This document shows positions 55,445-59,648 of a DNA stretch of 59,648 nucleotides, piece after piece. Origin of the DNA: an uncultured Collinsella sp. (GTDB taxonomy: Bacteria; Actinomycetota; Coriobacteriia; Coriobacteriales; Coriobacteriaceae); NCBI GenBank assembly GCA_902464485.1, contig CABQJJ010000006.1, forward strand, positions 1 through 59,648, written 5' to 3'. Positions within the stretch are counted from its first letter, which is position 1, and the number at the start of each line of letters is the position of its first letter. A program made the position numbers and the translations under genes. The notes below the pieces were generated by a model. The model was given only the letters and a program-made list of their open reading frames with translations, ran no database searches and was not told the origin of the DNA.

Positions 55445-56158
55445 ATGGTGGATTATCGCGTCTCGCGCCTACTTGCAAAACTGGAGATTCCGCTGTTGTT
55501 GGCGGTGCCGGCGGTAATGGCCGCAGCATTGCTGACGGGCATTGAGCAGACAGCGCTTGCCATGCTGGTTGTGGTGGCGCTGGTGCTCGCGCTGTTCTTT
55601 GCGGGCTACGAGGCGTCGCGTCCGGGATTGCGTCAGATTATGCCCACGCTGGTGTTGGCGGCACTGGCCGCGGCGGGGCGCATCTTGTTTGGCCCCATTC
55701 CCGACTTTAAACCCGTGAGCGCCATCGCCATTATCGCCGGTGCGACACTCGGCCGTCGTAATGGCTTTATGGTCGGTGCGCTGGCAGCGCTGACCAGCAA
55801 TTTCTTTTTTGGGCAGGGTATGTGGACGCCGTGGCAGATGTATGCCTGGGGTCTGGTTGGCTATGTTGGCGGCGCGCTGGCGCATGCGGGTGCGTTCGAC
55901 CGTGCCGACGGCACCGTGCGCATGCCGGCGCTGATGGCGTACGGCTTTGCTTCGGGTCTGCTGTACGGCGTGGTGATCAACGCGTATGACATTATCGGTT
56001 TTGTTCAACCGCTCACGTGGGCGGGCGCCGTGGCGCGTCTTGCCACCGCCGTACCGTTCGATATCACGCACGGACTCGCGACCTGCGTGTTTTTGGCCGC
56101 CCTGTACAAGCCCTGGTGTCGCCGCATCAACCGAGTCGTCGTGAAGTACGGGCTGTAG
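55445..56158 (+). CDS. ECF transporter substrate-binding (S) component
   Basis: 237 residues from ATG 55445, 4 bp behind the ATPase stop. Six hydrophobic helices; AAAGRILFGPIPDFKPVSAI and NGFMVGALAALTSNFFFGQG are typical of ECF S components of unassigned specificity (vitamin or precursor). Ends KPWCRRINRVVVKYGL. The operon T-A-S is complete, so a working ECF importer is likely; substrate cannot be told from sequence. Confidence 0.85.
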   Translation: MVDYRVSRLLAKLEIPLLLAVPAVMAAALLTGIEQTALAMLVVVALVLALFFAGYEASRPGLRQIMPTLVLAALAAAGRILFGPIPDFKPVSAIAIIAGATLGRRNGFMVGALAALTSNFFFGQGMWTPWQMYAWGLVGYVGGALAHAGAFDRADGTVRMPALMAYGFASGLLYGVVINAYDIIGFVQPLTWAGAVARLATAVPFDITHGLATCVFLAALYKPWCRRINRVVVKYGL

Positions 56159-56198
56159 GGCTGGTTGCGCCGGGGCGGGAATCAATACTGTCGAAGTA

Positions 56199-56364
56199 CC
56201 ATTTCAAAACTATGCCGGTTTACGGGGCTAGATTGGCACAGGCAGACCATACCGGCTTTTTTCGAAATAGAGTAAGCCGTTTACATGCGGTTTTATTATT
56301 TCGGAATTGCGTATGGTTGGGGGTTTGCGATTTAGCCCCGTAAACTGGCATAGTTTTGGAATGG
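56199..56364. repeat. 166-bp hairpin/MITE-like element
   Basis: Inverted termini of 32 bp with two mismatches (56199-56230 with 56333-56364; CAAAACTATGCC near the end, TTTACGGGGCTA at the inner side). Pairing continues imperfectly inwards (GACCATAC with GTATGGTT), so the whole unit can fold on itself. Short frames crossing it are not credible genes. Confidence 0.8.
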
Positions 56365-56410
56365 CCGGCTGATATGACGGGCGTCGTGGTCCTCAGAGAG
56401 CCAAATCGAT

Positions 56411-56690
56411 CCGTTTTCTTCCGTCCCCAGACGTCCCCAGGGAATCAGTTGACGGCGCTTGCCACGAAACTGGCCCATCTACTACGTTTAAGCCACTACC
56501 CTCAACCACAGCGAACGACGAAAAAAGAAAACCGCAGGTAGAAAGCCTGCGGTTTTTCATAAAACGCGGTCATGGTCGAGGTATCAAGCTAAACGTAGTA
56601 GATGGGCCAGTTTCGTGGCAAGCGGGCCGCGTGGATGCCCTCGCGAGGTGAAAATGGTCCCTTTTCCTCCGTCCCCAGGGGATCAGTTAG
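56411..56690. repeat. Nested element: direct CCGTCCCCAGGG(A/G)ATCAGTT repeats around a 35-bp inverted repeat and a terminator
   Basis: Direct copies at 56421-56450 (with an extra ACGTCCCCAG) and 56670-56689 flank a perfect 35-bp inverted repeat (56456-56490 with 56590-56624; TTGCCACGAAACTGGCCC within). At the centre is a stem-loop terminator (56528-56557). Confidence 0.85.
56528..56557. terminator. Bidirectional terminator inside the nested element
   Basis: Perfect stem AAAACCGCAGG (56528-56538) with CCTGCGGTTTT (56546-56556), A-rich before and T-run after. It lies between convergent ECF and exodeoxyribonuclease genes. Confidence 0.85.
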
Positions 56691-56692
56691 GA

Positions 56693-57511
56693 CTAGAGCT
56701 CCAGCGTGAGGGTGACGGGGCAGTGGTCGCTGCCAAAGATGTCGCCGCGGATGCCGGTGTCGCGTACGTTGGCGGCGATTGCGTTGCTTACTAGGAAGTA
56801 GTCGATGCGCCAGCCGGCGTTGTTCTTACGCGCATTAAAGCGGTAGCTCCACCAGCTGTAGACGCCCTCGACGTCGGGATTTGCCGCACGCCAGGTATCG
56901 GTAAGCCCGGCGTTGAGCAGCTCGGTAAACTTGCCGCGTTCCTCGTCCGAAAAGCCCGCGTTGCCGCGGTTGGACTTGGGGTTCTTAAGGTCGATTTCCT
57001 CGTGCGCTACGTTAAAGTCGCCGCAGGTCACCACGGGTTTACCGGTCTCGTGCTCAAGCGCGCTCAAAAAGCGGCGGTAGGCATCGTCCCATGCCATGCG
57101 CACATCGATACGCGCGAGCTCGTTTTGGGCGTTGGGCGTATAAACGTCGACAAACCAAAACTTGGCGAATTCCAACGCGCAGACGCGGCCCTCGGTTGCG
57201 GCTTGGGCAACGAGTTCGGCAGCCTCGCCCTCGCCGGCGTAGGGCAGTAGCGCGTCGGCGTGCAGCACACGCAGCGGTTCTTGGCGGCTAAAGACCGCGG
57301 TGCCCGAGTAGCCCTTGCGTTCAGCATGGCTCCAGGTTTGGTGATAGCCAGGCAAATCGATTTCGACTTGGCCCTCCTGCAGCTTGGTCTCTTGCAGCGC
57401 CAAGATGTCGACGTCGAGTTCCTGCGCGATTTGGGTAAAGCTCGGGTCCTTTTTAAGCACGGCGCGCAGGCCGTTAACGTTCCACGAGGCAAAGGTGTAA
57501 GTCTGAGGCAT
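56693..57511 (-). CDS. xth: Exodeoxyribonuclease III / AP endonuclease
   Basis: 272 residues; AAAGGACACC before ATG 57511. Metal-dependent endonuclease/exonuclease/phosphatase fold: SWNVNGLRA, LALQETKLQEGQ, catalytic GDFNVAHEEIDL, and the final GSDHCPVTLTLEL with the catalytic D-H. Cuts abasic sites in base-excision repair. Confidence 0.95.
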   Translation of the reverse strand: MPQTYTFASWNVNGLRAVLKKDPSFTQIAQELDVDILALQETKLQEGQVEIDLPGYHQTWSHAERKGYSGTAVFSRQEPLRVLHADALLPYAGEGEAAELVAQAATEGRVCALEFAKFWFVDVYTPNAQNELARIDVRMAWDDAYRRFLSALEHETGKPVVTCGDFNVAHEEIDLKNPKSNRGNAGFSDEERGKFTELLNAGLTDTWRAANPDVEGVYSWWSYRFNARKNNAGWRIDYFLVSNAIAANVRDTGIRGDIFGSDHCPVTLTLEL

Positions 57512-57646
57512 GGTGTCCTTTCGACGGGGTTGGCAGGCTTAAGATTAACGCAACGAGGGCGGGGCGGGCTCCGCGCGTGTCGACCCAAAGGCTGCGCGCC
57601 GGGCAAGCGTCCGCCGCCACCCGACCAACAAGGACGGAGGACTCAT

Positions 57647-58399
57647 ATGACGCAGGCAATATCGGACCCCAAGCAGGCCTCCGCCGCGCTGGCGGAGCTG
57701 TTCGGTACCCACAAGCGCGTGGTCTTCTTTGGCGGCGCTGGTGTTTCCACGGCGAGTGGCATCCCCGATTTCCGCAGCGTGGACGGCCTGTATCACCAGC
57801 GGTTTTCCTATCCGCCCGAGACTATGCTCTCTCATGGCTTTTACGAGGCGCATCCGGCCGAGTTCTATGACTTTTACCGCACCAAGATGATTGCACTTGG
57901 CGCCAAGCCCAACCGCTGCCACACCAAGCTGGCCGAGCTGGAGCGCGCCGGCAAGCTAAATGCCGTGGTGACGCAAAATATCGACGGCCTGCATCAGATG
58001 GCCGGCTCACAGCGCGTGTTCGAGCTGCACGGATCGGTCCATCGCAACATTTGTCAGTCGTGCGGCGCGGTCTATAGCGCCGAGTGGATTTGCTCGCGCG
58101 AGCATGAGGACGCCGCGGGTGTGCCTGTGTGTCCTGCGTGCGGCGGGCGCATTAAGCCCGATGTGGTGCTCTACGAGGAGCCGCTCGACGAGCGTGTGCT
58201 GACCGGCGCCGTTGCCGCCATCGCCGCGGCCGATGCCCTCATTGTGGGCGGGACCTCGCTCGTGGTGTATCCGGCAGCGGGCCTTACGCGTTACTTTACC
58301 GGCGATATGCTGGCCATTTGCAATCTTGCCCCCACCGATCAAGATGCAAATGCCGACCTGCTGATTTCTTGCGACATCGCGGCCGCGTTTGCGTTCTAG
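57647..58399 (+). CDS. cobB: NAD-dependent protein deacylase (sirtuin)
   Basis: 250 residues from ATG 57647 (GGAGGACTCAT upstream); the longer frame upstream is the antisense of xth. NAD-binding GAGVSTASGIPDFRS, catalytic VTQNIDGLHQ and LHGS with the catalytic His, four zinc cysteines (CQSC and CPAC pairs), and VGGTSLVVYPAAG. Removes acyl groups from lysine. Confidence 0.95.
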   Translation: MTQAISDPKQASAALAELFGTHKRVVFFGGAGVSTASGIPDFRSVDGLYHQRFSYPPETMLSHGFYEAHPAEFYDFYRTKMIALGAKPNRCHTKLAELERAGKLNAVVTQNIDGLHQMAGSQRVFELHGSVHRNICQSCGAVYSAEWICSREHEDAAGVPVCPACGGRIKPDVVLYEEPLDERVLTGAVAAIAAADALIVGGTSLVVYPAAGLTRYFTGDMLAICNLAPTDQDANADLLISCDIAAAFAF

Positions 58400-58493
58400 C
58401 CCGCACGCGCGGATACAATGGAAAGACTGATCGCAAAGCGACCCCGCCGCCTGCGCCCGAGCGCGGCGGCGCGGGCATTTTAGGAGGATGTTC

Positions 58494-59648
58494 ATGGCGA
58501 ACGATAGCAAGACATGGCGGTGCGGAAAGTACGAGCTCAGCTTTGACCGTCCGCGCATCATGGGCGTCCTCAACGTGACGCCCGATTCGTTTAGCGACGG
58601 CGGGGAGCACTTCGACCCGGATGCCGCCATCGAGTACGGCCTGGCGATGCTCGACGCCGGCGCCGACATCATCGACGTGGGCGGTGAGTCCACGCGCCCC
58701 GGCTTTACCCCGGTCAACCCCGACGAGGAGGCTCGCCGCGTGCTACCCGTGGTGCGCACGCTGGCCAAAGAGGGCGCCATCGTCTCGATCGACACGCGCC
58801 ATGTGGCGGTTGCCAAGGCGGCCGTGCGCTGCGGCGCCTCGATCGTCAACGACGTGACGGGCTTCACCGACCCCAAGATGGTCGAGTTTGTCGCGACGAG
58901 CACCTGCGGCGTCATCGTGATGCACGCCGGCGAGGTCGCGGCTCCCACCCGCACGCACGCGACGGTGCAGCTCGATACCTCTGCCGCGGCGTTTGTTGCC
59001 GAGAAGGCACGCGAGGCGGCTGCCGAGGCCGCGCGCGAGGCCGAAAAGCCGGCTCGCCGTCGCCGTGGCAAGCTGCTGGGCGAGCCCAAGACGGAGGCCA
59101 AACTTCCGGGCGGCGTGGTACAGCCCTCGCTGCCGTTTGGCGATCCGGAGCCCGCGCCCGAGCCTACGGGCGAGCAGAAGCAGGAGGCACCGGCCGCCGA
59201 AGAGGCCGCCCCTGTCGCCGAGGCCACCGCGACTCCCGAGCCCGCGCCGGAGCCCAATGACCACCTGGCAGCCATGATGCGCCGCAGCGCCCGCCGCGAG
59301 GAGGCCTACGTGCCTACCTCTCAGCTCCGCCGCTTTACCCTGCCCGATTCGGCGCCCATCATGCGACGCGTCATGGGCTTTCTGTCCGATCAGGCCCGCG
59401 CGCTCATCCACGCTGGCGTGTCGCGCGACCGCATTTGCATCGATCCGGGCCCGGGCTTTGGCAAGACGGCCAACGAGGATATCGTCATCCAGCGCGAGAC
59501 CGCCAAGGTGGCGTCGCTGGGCTATCCGCTCATGTGTGCCGTGTCACGCAAGCGCTTTGTGGGCGCTGTCTCGGGCGTGACCGAGGCCGCCGAGCGCGAT
59601 GCCGCCACGTTTGGCGTGTGCCTGGGCGCCATCCAGGCCGGCGCCAAC
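58494..59648 (+). CDS. folP: Dihydropteroate synthase with large internal insertion, 3' end outside
   Basis: Starts at ATG 58494 (AGGAGGATGTTC) and is open to the right edge, 385 codons so far against a usual total of about 280. DHPS joins pABA and dihydropterin pyrophosphate. Pterin-site motifs are intact: NVTPDSFSDGG, GGESTRPG, IVNDVTG, and IDPGPGFGKT at ~316. Between VIMHAGE (~143) and that motif, where DHPS has about 45 residues, there are about 174: an insertion of roughly 125 residues rich in Glu, Ala, Pro and Arg (EKAREAAAEAAREAEKPARR). It sits in the loop after the pABA-side strand. Upstream cobB ends 94 bp before. Confidence 0.92.
   Translation, partial: MANDSKTWRCGKYELSFDRPRIMGVLNVTPDSFSDGGEHFDPDAAIEYGLAMLDAGADIIDVGGESTRPGFTPVNPDEEARRVLPVVRTLAKEGAIVSIDTRHVAVAKAAVRCGASIVNDVTGFTDPKMVEFVATSTCGVIVMHAGEVAAPTRTHATVQLDTSAAAFVAEKAREAAAEAAREAEKPARRRRGKLLGEPKTEAKLPGGVVQPSLPFGDPEPAPEPTGEQKQEAPAAEEAAPVAEATATPEPAPEPNDHLAAMMRRSARREEAYVPTSQLRRFTLPDSAPIMRRVMGFLSDQARALIHAGVSRDRICIDPGPGFGKTANEDIVIQRETAKVASLGYPLMCAVSRKRFVGAVSGVTEAAERDAATFGVCLGAIQAGAN

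Noticed and set aside
56017..56343. Frame across the ECF S end and the 166-bp element
   Set aside because: Out of frame with the S-component gene and dominated by the inverted-repeat sequence.

Overview
The window is about 59.6 kb of GC-rich chromosome. Gene content and style (actinobacterial gut commensal, TTG/GTG starts, sortase-anchored surface proteins, very repeat-rich intergenic DNA) suggest a Coriobacteriia member, most likely Collinsella. That assignment is an inference from protein style, not from a database search.

Layout: (1) 1-7.5 kb: 3' part of typA, then a cluster of two sortase-anchored pilin/adhesin genes and the wreck of a third. (2) 7.6-11.4 kb: a bactofilin-like membrane protein, a TRIC/UPF0126 membrane protein, and a lone PD-(D/E)XK/DUF559-type protein gene bracketed by two inverted copies of a ~58-bp palindrome beside a tRNA-Ser remnant and two intact tRNA-Ser genes. 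(3) 11.8-16.6 kb: rpsF-ssb-rpsR-rplI, dnaB, purA. (4) 16.7-26.9 kb: purD, NUDIX hydrolase, ABC exporter, an unknown membrane-anchored protein, carA-carB. (5) 27.6-31.8 kb: a large secreted, wall-anchored GH110-like alpha-galactosidase with an NPCBM/CBM51-like module and a poly-G tract at its 5' end. (6) 32.2-39.5 kb: purE, class B sortase, MoaE-like protein, membrane protein, purF, purM-purN. (7) 39.6-46.2 kb: PTS IIA, PrsA/SurA-like foldase, YqeY-like protein, polar amino-acid ABC operon, cytidylate-kinase-like protein. (8) 46.6-52.7 kb (minus strand): NfnAB-like bifurcating transhydrogenase, pth, prs, glmU. (9) 52.9-59.6 kb: ECF transporter (T, fused double ATPase, S), exodeoxyribonuclease III, sirtuin, and the 5' part of a folP that carries a long low-complexity insertion.

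The metabolic core is de novo nucleotide synthesis (prs, purF, purD, purN, purM, purE, purA, carA, carB), placed in several small transcription units and separated by unusual intergenic DNA.

The most striking feature is that intergenic DNA. Nearly every gap holds a long hairpin. Two families keep a conserved apical module of 30-47 nt while their 28-45-bp stems are unrelated in sequence between loci yet self-complementary at each locus. Others share a GGGGAC core within short palindromes (four copies of an ACCACC(A/G)CAAAGG palindrome). One gap between convergent genes (46.28-46.49 kb) has three evenly spaced hairpins with the same stem and a constant 27-nt but divergent loop, bracketed by opposed copies of the ACCACC palindrome. 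Related material appears to have entered coding sequence at the carA 3' end and in the ECF ATPase linker. I regard this hairpin system as the best candidate for something undescribed here; no transposase that could move it is present in the window.
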